The position numbers and the translations under genes were made by a program. From contig QKDT01000281.1 in NCBI GenBank assembly GCA_003251995.1, positions 1 to 5,016 of the forward strand: 5,016 nt of DNA. The letters are read 5' to 3'. The notes beneath the pieces are model-generated. The model searched no databases. It had not been told where the DNA came from and worked only from the letters and a program-made list of their open reading frames with translations. Below are positions 1-5,016 of this stretch, one piece after another. Source of the DNA: Desulfovibrio desulfuricans (GTDB lineage: Bacteria > Desulfobacterota > Desulfovibrionia > Desulfovibrionales > Desulfovibrionaceae). The first letter of the stretch is position 1; the number at the start of each line of letters is the position of its first letter.

Positions 1-290
1 TCTTTTTTATACAGATCAAAAGCTTCAGCAACGTTGTTGTCCGTGGGGTTCGGAATAGTCTTGTCATATATGGCGTACTTCATCTTGGCAGCATCAAGGA
101 TGTCGGTGATCACCTTAAGGATTCCCGCATTGACGATACCCTGGTCAGTTACGACCAGAGGCTTTACGCCGTTGATGCTTTTCAGTCGAACAGGAATCTC
201 TTTGGAACACCCCTCACCCACAAGAGTGACGTTGGGGATAAAGAACGAGGTGATCTGACCCATATGCATGCTCTTAAGATCCGTACTCAT
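1..290 (-). CDS. Iron-containing alcohol dehydrogenase, group III (N-terminal 96 residues, cut by window edge)
   Basis: NAD-dependent cytoplasmic oxidoreductase that would interconvert alcohols and aldehydes; the substrate cannot be read from this part. The 96 visible residues form the N-terminal nucleotide-binding half. FFIPNVTLVGEGCSKEIP (residues 16-33) is the usual opening strand and turn. PLVVTDQGIV (44-53) is the next beta strand; its Asp49 lies where FucO-type enzymes carry the Asp that favours NAD over NADP. The family hallmark IPNPTDNNV is at 79-87. The GGGS phosphate-binding loop and the iron-binding Asp/His residues lie beyond the edge. Family members have about 380-390 residues, so roughly a quarter is present. 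The ATG at 290-288 is chosen because AAAAGGAG lies 6 nt upstream; Met8 and Met10 have no comparable site. The gene has its own upstream control region after a terminator, so it probably starts a transcription unit. Family assignment is firm. Resemblance to Desulfovibrio enzymes is from memory. Confidence 0.93.
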   Translation of the reverse strand, partial: MSTDLKSMHMGQITSFFIPNVTLVGEGCSKEIPVRLKSINGVKPLVVTDQGIVNAGILKVITDILDAAKMKYAIYDKTIPNPTDNNVAEAFDLYKK

Positions 291-296
291 TCGTGA

Positions 297-304
297 CTCC
301 TTTT
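297..304 (-). promoter_or_regulatory. Ribosome binding site of the alcohol dehydrogenase gene
   Basis: On the minus strand AAAAGGAG is followed by a 6-nt spacer and the ATG at 290. It decides between this start and the two in-frame ATGs a few codons further in. Confidence 0.8.
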
Positions 305-375
305 GTTATACAGAACGTTATCAGTGTGAAATGCTCTGTCGTAAGTATGAAAGACTCCTGTGGAAAAAAATATAC

Positions 376-404
376 CATATAAAAAATCAATGCAAGCCTA
401 TCAA
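376..404 (-). promoter_or_regulatory. Putative sigma-70 promoter for the alcohol dehydrogenase gene
   Basis: Minus-strand TTGATA (404-399, five of six consensus bases) is followed by a 17-nt spacer and TATATG (381-376, four of six). Transcription would begin near 369, giving a leader of about 80 nt. The surrounding DNA is very AT-rich, which makes chance -10 matches likely; the good -35 with exact 17-nt spacing is the main support. Confidence 0.45.
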
Positions 405-429
405 AGCATTTTGTTAGTTCTTTTTTTCT

Positions 430-447
430 TTTGTATTTATCTACAAA
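430..447. promoter_or_regulatory. Inverted repeat TTTGTA-N6-TACAAA, possible operator
   Basis: A perfect 6-bp inverted repeat with a 6-bp spacer lies about 25 bp upstream of the putative -35 of the alcohol dehydrogenase promoter. The size and symmetry suit a dimeric regulator, either an activator at this distance or a looping repressor. AT-rich DNA makes short palindromes common, so this is only a candidate. I do not recognise it as the box of a specific regulator. Confidence 0.3.
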
Positions 448-452
448 TGTTC

Positions 453-496
453 TTTTTTGCACAAGTAACTAGAGTAGAAAATTATTTTTTGCACAA
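453..496. repeat. Two copies of a 12-bp direct repeat (TTTTTTGCACAA)
   Basis: Identical copies lie at 453-464 and 485-496, 32 bp apart start to start. That is close to three helical turns, so both would sit on one face of the DNA. A shorter related TTTTTGCA occurs at 584-591. The pair lies 50-100 bp upstream of the putative alcohol dehydrogenase promoter, a normal place for activator sites. The identity is seen directly; regulator binding is inferred. Confidence 0.4.
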
Positions 497-590
497 ACAC
501 ACCTTTGATTGATTGACCACACAAATGATGCGATTAAAATAAAACCGTGATAATACAGCAGACTATAGTTTACGCATTGCACATTTTTGC

Positions 591-633
591 AAACAAAAAA
601 CCACCGATGAAAGCAAGCTCGCATCGGTGGTTT
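591..633 (-). terminator. Rho-independent terminator
   Basis: A perfect 12-bp stem (AAACCACCGATG at 598-609 pairing with 622-633) encloses a 12-nt loop. On the minus strand it runs straight into TTTTTTGTTT. The plus-strand side has only TTTGAAG, so it works for leftward transcription. It ends the hairpin-rich transcript at 785-591 and could also end read-through from the 999-residue gene. Confidence 0.9.
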
Positions 634-785
634 GAAGACGGGAACCGCGTCGTTCCCATACTTCCGGTATGTAATGACGCAGTGCCTTTTTGAGGCGGTT
701 TGCGTCGTGCCCAGCGCAAAAAGTAGTCTGCGCCAGTTGTATGAGCGTGGTACGCTGGGGCTGAATGCGCCTGCGCCACGGCATA
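591..785 (-). ncRNA. Candidate structured small RNA or structured 3' UTR (six consecutive hairpins)
   Basis: Read on the minus strand, this stretch folds into adjacent local hairpins with very short linkers. Hairpin 1: 780-746, outer CGUGG/CCACG, then CGC/GCG after a 2-nt bulge. Hairpin 2: 736-711, 8-bp stem with a 10-nt loop. Hairpin 3: 706-676, GACGCA/UGCGUC around an inner GCCU/AGGC. Hairpin 4: 671-657, CAUAC/GUAUG. Hairpin 5: 657-640, GGGAAC/GUUCCC. Hairpin 6 is the terminator. In hairpin 2 two pairs are U-G and G-U on the minus strand but become C-A and A-C mismatches on the plus strand, which supports leftward transcription. The small ORFs here lack a good ribosome site and run through the terminator. 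It does not match the signatures I know for 6S, tmRNA, RNase P or SRP RNA. It could be an independent small RNA of about 190 nt or a processed 3' UTR of the 999-residue gene. Confidence 0.5.
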
Positions 786-814
786 ATTTAAGATATTACT
801 ATGGGTTCTGTCTG
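786..814 (-). promoter_or_regulatory. Possible promoter of the hairpin RNA
   Basis: Minus-strand CAGACA (814-809, four of six) is followed by a 17-nt spacer and TTAAAT (791-786, four of six). Initiation would fall about at 782-779, the base of the first hairpin. Each hexamer is weak. The coincidence with the hairpin edge is the main argument. A better -35-like TTGACT at 833-828 has no -10 at the right distance. Confidence 0.28.
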
Positions 815-871
815 CTCTGGGGTGTGCAGTCAACATGACCAACACTAGCCTGGCAGCAAACATCACTCCAA

Positions 872-897
872 GGTTGCGCCGTCAGCAGCCGACAACC
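872..897 (-). other. Small hairpin just after the stop codon of the 999-residue gene
   Basis: On the minus strand GGUUG (897-893) pairs with CAACC (876-872), with a possible inner GUC/GAC pairing. No T-run follows, so it is not an intrinsic terminator. It may protect the mRNA 3' end or be fortuitous. Confidence 0.25.
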
Positions 898-898
898 A

Positions 899-3898
899 CT
901 AAACTCCCCCTGGCTCCCGCATTTTGCCAGGGCGGCACAGCCTGCTCAAGCGCCGCAGATATTCTTTGCGCTTATCCAGATAAAAAGCCAATGGGCGGGA
1001 GAAATTACGTCCAAGCAGCCCATCCACCAGCATCTGGCTGACCTCGCGCTCACGGGTGAGCACGAGCTGCGCCCTGGCAAGCACGTTGCGATCAGCCTCG
1101 GGCATGGTTCTGGCCATCTGCCTGAAGGCATCCTGGGCACGTGGTTGATAAAACCATATATACATGAGGTCAAGAGCGTTGATGATAAAAGCCCGTTCAA
1201 GCTCCTTGCCCATCACCCCGCCGCTGCCTTGCAGGCCGCCAGACTTAGCCAGTTTGATCAGCGCATCTTCATCAGGGAACAGCAGCTCCAGCCGCGTGTA
1301 GCAGTCAAAAACGCTGGCAAGCTTGCTCCTGTAGTCCCACCTGCGCATGCGCAGGTTCACCTGACTGTCGGCATAGCCTTCAATCAGCGCCGCCACGGAA
1401 TCCGAGGCCATCTTGGAAATAACCGCTGCACTGGGCACCAGGTACATTGCCGGGTTATCTACCCCCATAAAAAACGCAAACTGGTACAGAATCCAGTTAT
1501 ACAACGACGAGACAGGAATTGCCAAGATGCTGCGAAAAAGATTGCCGATGGACGCTTCTTTGGGAAAACCGCGAAAAACATTGTGCGCGCACAAGTAGAT
1601 GCCGTTAACAAGGCTGAGCACGCCAAAAACAATCCAGGGATTTTGGGCCGCAGTGATGCCAAGCGTTTTGTCGAGCAGCATCACGCGCACCAGCATTTCG
1701 AGCAGCAGCACAGAAAAGCCCGTAAACATGAGCGAATCGCACAGGCGGCTCACGTTTACCTGATCTTTCCAGTGAATGAGCGTGGAACGCGTTGCCCCCT
1801 TTGCCGCCATGACCATTTGCACCACGTTACGCACACCCGTGATGCCAAACCAGATAAAGGTACCGCACCAGGCGAGAAACCACCAGTTCTGCGTGTACAT
1901 GAAGGAGAAGAACGCCGGGCAAAAGCCCATGAGTACCTTGAGGCAATTGCTTATAAAACTGTTAAGGTAGGCAGAACCCAAGGGTTCGCTACCACCCTTC
2001 TGGCAGGGTTTGCCCAACAGCCCGTTGCCACAGGCAAGGCTCAGCCCGCCAAGGTTAAGAACATTGCCTTTTGTGCAAACGCGAAAGTCCACGCTGGCGG
2101 TTTTCCATATGGCATGCCGTTCCATGCCCAGATGGCGGCAGCCCGGCAAATGGCTCAACACCCGCAACGCCTTTTGCCAGGGCGAGGGGTTGCGCGGGTG
2201 CGTGTAGCGCACGCATTCCTCAACCGGCGAACACACGGGGATATCCGGCTGTTTCTGATCCCTGGCGTAAAACTTGCGGCTGCGAGCAGGCAAGGTTTCG
2301 CGCAGCACAAAGCCCATACCATAAGAATCGCGGCTAACAGAGCTGGTTCCAAGGCGTGAACCAAGGGGCTTGTTGCGATAGTGCTCCCACAATTTGGGCA
2401 CATTATGCAGAATGTGGCGGAATTTTGCGGCGCGCTCCTCCCCCTGGGTGGTCATACGGCGCACCATCATACGTATCATCTGCTTTACGCGCGGGCCCAG
2501 CCCTTCGTTAAGGGCCTGTTGCAGCTCGCTGATTGCCTTGATGGAGGCGTGCCTGCCCTCCATCCAGCCGCGCATGTTGAAAATTTCAAGATGGCTTATG
2601 CTGCCGCCACTGTCCCACAACAGCTCTGCCACGTCTTCCACACTCAACCCCTTGGTGCTGAGCACCAAACGATAACCGGGGTTCAGCTCAGAGAGTTCGC
2701 GGGTAATATCACCAACAGAGAGCTGCATGAGCGGCGGCAGATCGCCATGCGCACAAGGATTGTTGAGATCGGGCATCTCCGGGTGTTCCTGCGGCGCAAG
2801 CCAGTGATCGGCAATATATTCGACGCTCAGGCTGTCCAGAAAAGCCAGTTCGGTCTTTGCCTCATCCGTTTCAGTCTCCATGAGCAGCGCTGCGCGCTCA
2901 CGCAATGAGGGCAGCACATGATTGTGCAAGGCCTCTGCCAAATGCAGGCCCGAGGCCTGACCTCTGCCCACATGCCGCAAAAACTCCTCACCGGTCAGCT
3001 CCGGCACGGGCACTTCCCATTGGGCTTCTAGCTTCGGGCGCTGGTTTTGGTTCCAGAGCGCAAGGCTTTCAAGCACCCGTTCACGACGCCAACGCAGCAC
3101 CTCGCGCCCGCGCTTCATAAGCTCCGCAACCTTGGGGCTGTGCAAAAATTCCAGAAAATCCTCGTTGGAGCTGAAACCACGGGGTATCCAGAACAGGCTG
3201 ATAAAGCGTCCGTAAAAGGGAACATGAAATTCCAGGCCGATACGCACGGCAATACCGGTAATCTCTGCTGCGCGCAAAATTTCGCGCGCGGCTTCGGGCT
3301 GCACCCAGTATTCATAAGCCACGGTAAGGGAGCGCATGCCCTTGATCCAGGCGTCCATGATCAGGTGGGTGGGGGTTTTACGGCCCTTGGTATTGGCATC
3401 GTAAACGTGATCGTCAAAGGCCAGTTGGTTCCAGTTTTCGGGCATTTCCGGCAGGTGATAGCGCGCAAGCATGCGGCGCACCACGCGGGGGGTTCCCTGT
3501 ACGGTACGGCGGAAATCGTGGGCCAGTTTAAGCTGCTCAAGCTGGTTGCCGTGGGCGCGCACCATGCTCTTCATGATCTGCATGAGCGCACGCGCCGTGT
3601 TGCGGCGCAAGGCCGAATGGGCGCTGTTGAGCACCTCATCGTAAAGGGTCTTGAGGGCGAGCAGTCGGTCACGGGCCTGAGTACGGCCCGCCTGAAGGTT
3701 ACGCAGCAGGTTTATGACCGCATACGCAATGCGCGAAACAGGGGTGGCTACCAGTTCCTTGATGCCGTGCGGGTGCAAGCTGGGATCAAAAAGAAAAGTG
3801 TCCGACTGTTTACCATCGGATTCCAGAATACGGTTGACCAGAGCCAGGATATCCCTGTCCTGCTTGTCAAAATAAATACCTTGCATCTTCGCGCACAC
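899..3898 (-). CDS. Large hypothetical protein, soluble N-terminal region plus polytopic membrane region (999 aa)
   Basis: I do not recognise a named family. Residues 1-545 are soluble. Residues 160-250 look like part of an alpha/beta barrel: FDDHVYDANTKGRKTP, a strand at LTVAYEY, a helix at PEAAREILRAAE, then VRIGLEFHVPF. The order resembles a PHP-type hydrolase with degenerate metal motifs, a weak inference. A second alpha/beta-like block is at 395-480 (LSVEDVAELLWDSGG, HLEIFNMRGW). Residues 556-632 hold six Cys (556, 562, 587, 608, 623, 632) and several His. Membrane segments are likely near 644-668, 671-698, 720-745, 753-777, 787-813 and, weakly, 816-838. A charged helical tail (about 840-999) follows. 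The start is GTG at 3898: AAAGGAG lies 7 nt upstream, an in-frame TGA lies shortly upstream, and the ATG at codon 5 is 19 nt from the site. The reading frame is intact. The gene stands alone between terminators. A membrane-anchored enzyme or sensor is possible, but function is unknown. Confidence 0.9.
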   Translation of the reverse strand: MCAKMQGIYFDKQDRDILALVNRILESDGKQSDTFLFDPSLHPHGIKELVATPVSRIAYAVINLLRNLQAGRTQARDRLLALKTLYDEVLNSAHSALRRNTARALMQIMKSMVRAHGNQLEQLKLAHDFRRTVQGTPRVVRRMLARYHLPEMPENWNQLAFDDHVYDANTKGRKTPTHLIMDAWIKGMRSLTVAYEYWVQPEAAREILRAAEITGIAVRIGLEFHVPFYGRFISLFWIPRGFSSNEDFLEFLHSPKVAELMKRGREVLRWRRERVLESLALWNQNQRPKLEAQWEVPVPELTGEEFLRHVGRGQASGLHLAEALHNHVLPSLRERAALLMETETDEAKTELAFLDSLSVEYIADHWLAPQEHPEMPDLNNPCAHGDLPPLMQLSVGDITRELSELNPGYRLVLSTKGLSVEDVAELLWDSGGSISHLEIFNMRGWMEGRHASIKAISELQQALNEGLGPRVKQMIRMMVRRMTTQGEERAAKFRHILHNVPKLWEHYRNKPLGSRLGTSSVSRDSYGMGFVLRETLPARSRKFYARDQKQPDIPVCSPVEECVRYTHPRNPSPWQKALRVLSHLPGCRHLGMERHAIWKTASVDFRVCTKGNVLNLGGLSLACGNGLLGKPCQKGGSEPLGSAYLNSFISNCLKVLMGFCPAFFSFMYTQNWWFLAWCGTFIWFGITGVRNVVQMVMAAKGATRSTLIHWKDQVNVSRLCDSLMFTGFSVLLLEMLVRVMLLDKTLGITAAQNPWIVFGVLSLVNGIYLCAHNVFRGFPKEASIGNLFRSILAIPVSSLYNWILYQFAFFMGVDNPAMYLVPSAAVISKMASDSVAALIEGYADSQVNLRMRRWDYRSKLASVFDCYTRLELLFPDEDALIKLAKSGGLQGSGGVMGKELERAFIINALDLMYIWFYQPRAQDAFRQMARTMPEADRNVLARAQLVLTREREVSQMLVDGLLGRNFSRPLAFYLDKRKEYLRRLSRLCRPGKMREPGGV

Positions 3899-3905
3899 GG
3901 CGGAT

Positions 3906-3912
3906 CTCCTTT
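3906..3912 (-). promoter_or_regulatory. Ribosome binding site fixing a GTG start
   Basis: Minus-strand AAAGGAG is followed by 7 nt and the GTG at 3898. The in-frame ATG at 3886 would have a 19-nt gap, so GTG is preferred and the product has four extra N-terminal residues. Confidence 0.75.
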
Positions 3913-3990
3913 CTGCCGCTTCCCATCAAGCCACATCGCGGGGGAATATTCGGCAAGGAACTGCACCCGTTTGCTCATGTAGCGCACAGC

Positions 3991-4006
3991 CGCAAGGCAA
4001 ATGCCA
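3991..4006 (-). promoter_or_regulatory. Sigma-54-like (-24/-12) promoter element for the 999-residue gene
   Basis: Minus-strand TGGCAT (4006-4001), exactly 5 nt, then TTGCG (3995-3991) fits the sigma-54 pattern TGGCAC-N5-TTGCW at nearly all conserved positions, including GG and GC at the correct spacing. Transcription would start near 3980, giving a leader of about 80 nt. The mismatches are the T after TGGCA and the final G. No obvious enhancer-binding-protein site is seen upstream. Confidence 0.35.
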
Positions 4007-4069
4007 AGCATGCCCTGCAATTAAGGTTGCGCTGTGGCGCACCGAGCTTGTGACGGAGTGAACAGCCCT

Positions 4070-4098
4070 AGTATTTCTTACTACTTATCCTGTGGCAA
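4070..4098 (-). promoter_or_regulatory. Alternative sigma-70-like promoter for the 999-residue gene
   Basis: Minus-strand TTGCCA (4098-4093, five of six) is followed by a 17-nt spacer and AATACT (4075-4070, four of six). Initiation near 4063 would give a leader of about 165 nt containing a small GC-rich hairpin around 4025-4043. It competes with the sigma-54-like element as an explanation; both could be used. Confidence 0.3.
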
Positions 4099-4132
4099 GG
4101 GCTTCGTCAAACAGAGCTTTTTTCTTGCGATC

Positions 4133-4170
4133 AAAAAAATGGGGAAGCGGGGCATAACCACCCCGCTTCC
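4133..4170 (-). terminator. Rho-independent terminator
   Basis: A perfect 10-bp GC-rich stem (GGAAGCGGGG at 4143-4152 with CCCCGCTTCC at 4161-4170) encloses an 8-nt loop. On the minus strand it is followed after 3 nt by seven T. The plus-strand side has only TTGT, so it acts mainly leftward. It would end transcription of the gene at 5016-4464 and insulate the 999-residue gene. Confidence 0.85.
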
Positions 4171-4463
4171 TTGTAACGGCAAAAACCGCTTTGCAGGCCG
4201 CATTTGGCATGCGCCAGCGATCACCAAGAATCAAATACTAACAAATCAGCATGTTACAAACTTAATCAGGACATTGCACGCAGCAATTTTTGCCTGCCAC
4301 AGCCGCCAAGCCATACTCAGGCAAGCATACAGATTCAAAGAATATCACGCCAAGACCGCTATTTGTTCAAAAAAGCACAATCATATCAAATAAATTCAAT
4401 CTGCCTGCCGCAAGCCCGCTCAAAACCGATACCGACAGCTTTTTTGCGGGCAGTGCCATCCGG
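4171..4463 (-). other. Non-coding stretch between a stop codon and its terminator (long 3' UTR)
   Basis: No convincing ORF is seen on either strand. The DNA is AT-rich with several small inverted repeats: GCCCGC/GCGGGC (4414-4419 with 4446-4451, with A/T runs inside the stem), TTGCCTG/CAGGCAA (4290-4296 with 4318-4324) and ATTGC/GCAAT (4273-4277 with 4283-4287). A lone -10-like TATGAT reads leftward at 4385-4380 without a good -35. It may simply be a long 3' UTR, or it may hide a small RNA that uses the downstream terminator. Confidence 0.4.
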
Positions 4464-5016
4464 CTAGAAGGCCTTTGTGCCAAACACGGTATCCCAGAAC
4501 GACTTTTCCTTGGATGAGGGATCAACCCAGGCCAACACTTCGCGCCCCATATCCCACGCCAGAGAACGGGCTATAAAGCCGGAGGGATCACCAGGGTTAC
4601 GCTCCCTGATGGAGAAAAGATAAAAATCGTGAACCTGCCGGGCTTCCATCAAACCGCCCTGGGCCATCGACCAAAGCAATGCGCCGGAGCGGGCATCATA
4701 AACTTCTATAGCCAGCGAAAGCGAACTGGAGCCGGTGCTGCCGCCATCCATATAATGATTGATGTACCCACCCACCACAAGCTCCGCCCCGCGTTGGCGG
4801 GCAAGGGCGATAGCGCGCGAAGGTTCGTACGGGGCGCCCTGAGGCGCATACTCAAGAGCCTGAAATGCGTTGAGCGAAAGCCAGACCTGCCAGACCTGAC
4901 GCGAAAGCATATCGCTAAAGCTCACGGCATTGGCGATCTGCTGGGTGGCGCGCAAGGGCACAAAGAGGGCGCGGGGGCGCCGGCCCAACACCGATTGCGG
5001 GGCCACATACACGGCG
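4464..5016 (-). CDS. Putative envelope protein with CsgG/TolB-N-like fold (C-terminal 183 residues, N-terminus outside window)
   Basis: The frame is open to the right edge, so the true start and any lipoprotein signal lie outside the window. The visible part reads as an alpha/beta domain: a strand at ALFVPL (about residues 16-21), an amphipathic helix through SDMLSRQVWQVWL, a second helix SRAIALARQRGA, then the strand AELVVGGYI (77-85), a Gly/Ser-rich turn, and the hairpin LAIEVYDARSGALLWS (101-116). The pattern 'VVGG-strand, turn, V-YDARSG-LLWS' is typical of the CsgG, FlgO and GNA1162-like envelope lipoproteins, which act at the outer membrane in secretion or flagellar roles. I recall similar domains in Desulfovibrio envelope proteins. 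The tail DPSSKEKSFWDTVFGTKAF is a short C-terminal extension. Coding status is solid. The fold is a reasonable inference. The specific role is not determinable. Confidence 0.85.
   Translation of the reverse strand, partial: AVYVAPQSVLGRRPRALFVPLRATQQIANAVSFSDMLSRQVWQVWLSLNAFQALEYAPQGAPYEPSRAIALARQRGAELVVGGYINHYMDGGSTGSSSLSLAIEVYDARSGALLWSMAQGGLMEARQVHDFYLFSIRERNPGDPSGFIARSLAWDMGREVLAWVDPSSKEKSFWDTVFGTKAF

Noticed and set aside
591..785. 6S RNA, tmRNA, RNase P RNA or SRP RNA
   Set aside because: There is no long single-hairpin 6S architecture with pairing ends, no tRNA-like acceptor or CCA end, no RNase P core motifs, and no SRP apical motif; the short loop CGGAA alone is not enough.
828..833. 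TTGACT as a -35 box for the hairpin RNA
   Set aside because: It is a good hexamer, but at 17 nt spacing the -10 position reads CAGAAC, and the TAATAT at 798-793 is too far away.
563..866. Two overlapping minus-strand ORFs of 98 and 73 codons
   Set aside because: Both run through the perfect terminator stem at 598-633. The 73-codon frame begins at the predicted transcript start without a ribosome site. The segment DANRLKKALRHYIPEVWERR looks somewhat protein-like, but RNA structure explains the region better.
1145..2359. 404-codon plus-strand ORF
   Set aside because: It lies wholly antisense to the 999-residue gene. Its translation is rich in His, Gln, Ala and Arg without domain-like pattern, and it has no ribosome site. 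It is a shadow produced by codon bias on the other strand.
2381..2908. 175-codon plus-strand ORF
   Set aside because: It is fully antisense to the large gene, its composition is not protein-like, and it has no supporting start signals.
3047..3982. 311-codon plus-strand ORF
   Set aside because: It is antisense to the N-terminal part of the large gene, starts at TTG without a Shine-Dalgarno sequence and crosses the opposite gene's promoter region.
3748..4020. 90-codon minus-strand ORF overlapping the start of the large gene
   Set aside because: The piece MSKRVQFLAEYSPAMWLDGK looks briefly plausible, and I considered a frameshifted N-terminal extension. The large gene has its own good ribosome site, there is an in-frame stop just upstream, and this ORF has no Shine-Dalgarno sequence.
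4034..4393. 119-codon plus-strand ORF
   Set aside because: It has a GTG start without a ribosome site, crosses the terminator at 4143-4170, and its composition follows the AT-rich intergenic DNA.
1..5016. CRISPR array, insertion sequence, tRNA, rRNA or phage integration site
   Set aside because: No regularly spaced repeats, transposase-like reading frames with terminal inverted repeats, or cloverleaf sequences were seen.

Overview
The window looks like chromosomal DNA from a Desulfovibrio-like sulfate reducer. This rests on remembered resemblance, not a search. The left-edge protein reads like the group III iron-containing alcohol dehydrogenases common in that group, and the right-edge protein resembles desulfovibrionaceal envelope proteins with a CsgG/TolB-N-type fold. 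Coding DNA is moderately GC-rich and the gaps are clearly AT-rich. All three recognisable genes lie on the minus strand, so transcription runs from right to left.

Layout from right to left. (1) 5016-4464 is the C-terminal part of a putative envelope protein; its N-terminus lies outside the window. About 290 bp of non-coding DNA follow, ending in a strong minus-strand intrinsic terminator at 4133-4170. (2) 4132-3899 is the upstream region of the next gene. It holds a sigma-54-like element, a weaker sigma-70-like alternative and a clear ribosome binding site that fixes a GTG start. (3) 3898-899 is a 999-residue protein of unrecognised family, with a long soluble N-terminal part, a Cys/His-rich linker, about five or six membrane segments and a soluble C-terminal tail. 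(4) 898-591 has no convincing protein gene. It contains a compact run of six hairpins on the minus strand, the last being a perfect intrinsic terminator, with a possible promoter placing the start at the base of the first hairpin. This is a candidate structured small RNA. (5) 590-291 is the AT-rich control region of the left-edge gene, with a sigma-70-like promoter, an inverted repeat and a 12-bp direct repeat. (6) 290-1 is the start of the alcohol dehydrogenase gene.

The genes appear to be separate transcription units. Long gaps and two minus-strand terminators divide them, and nothing ties them to one pathway. The least ordinary items are the multi-hairpin RNA candidate and the large soluble/membrane protein. 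I see no CRISPR array, insertion sequence, tRNA, rRNA or phage signature.
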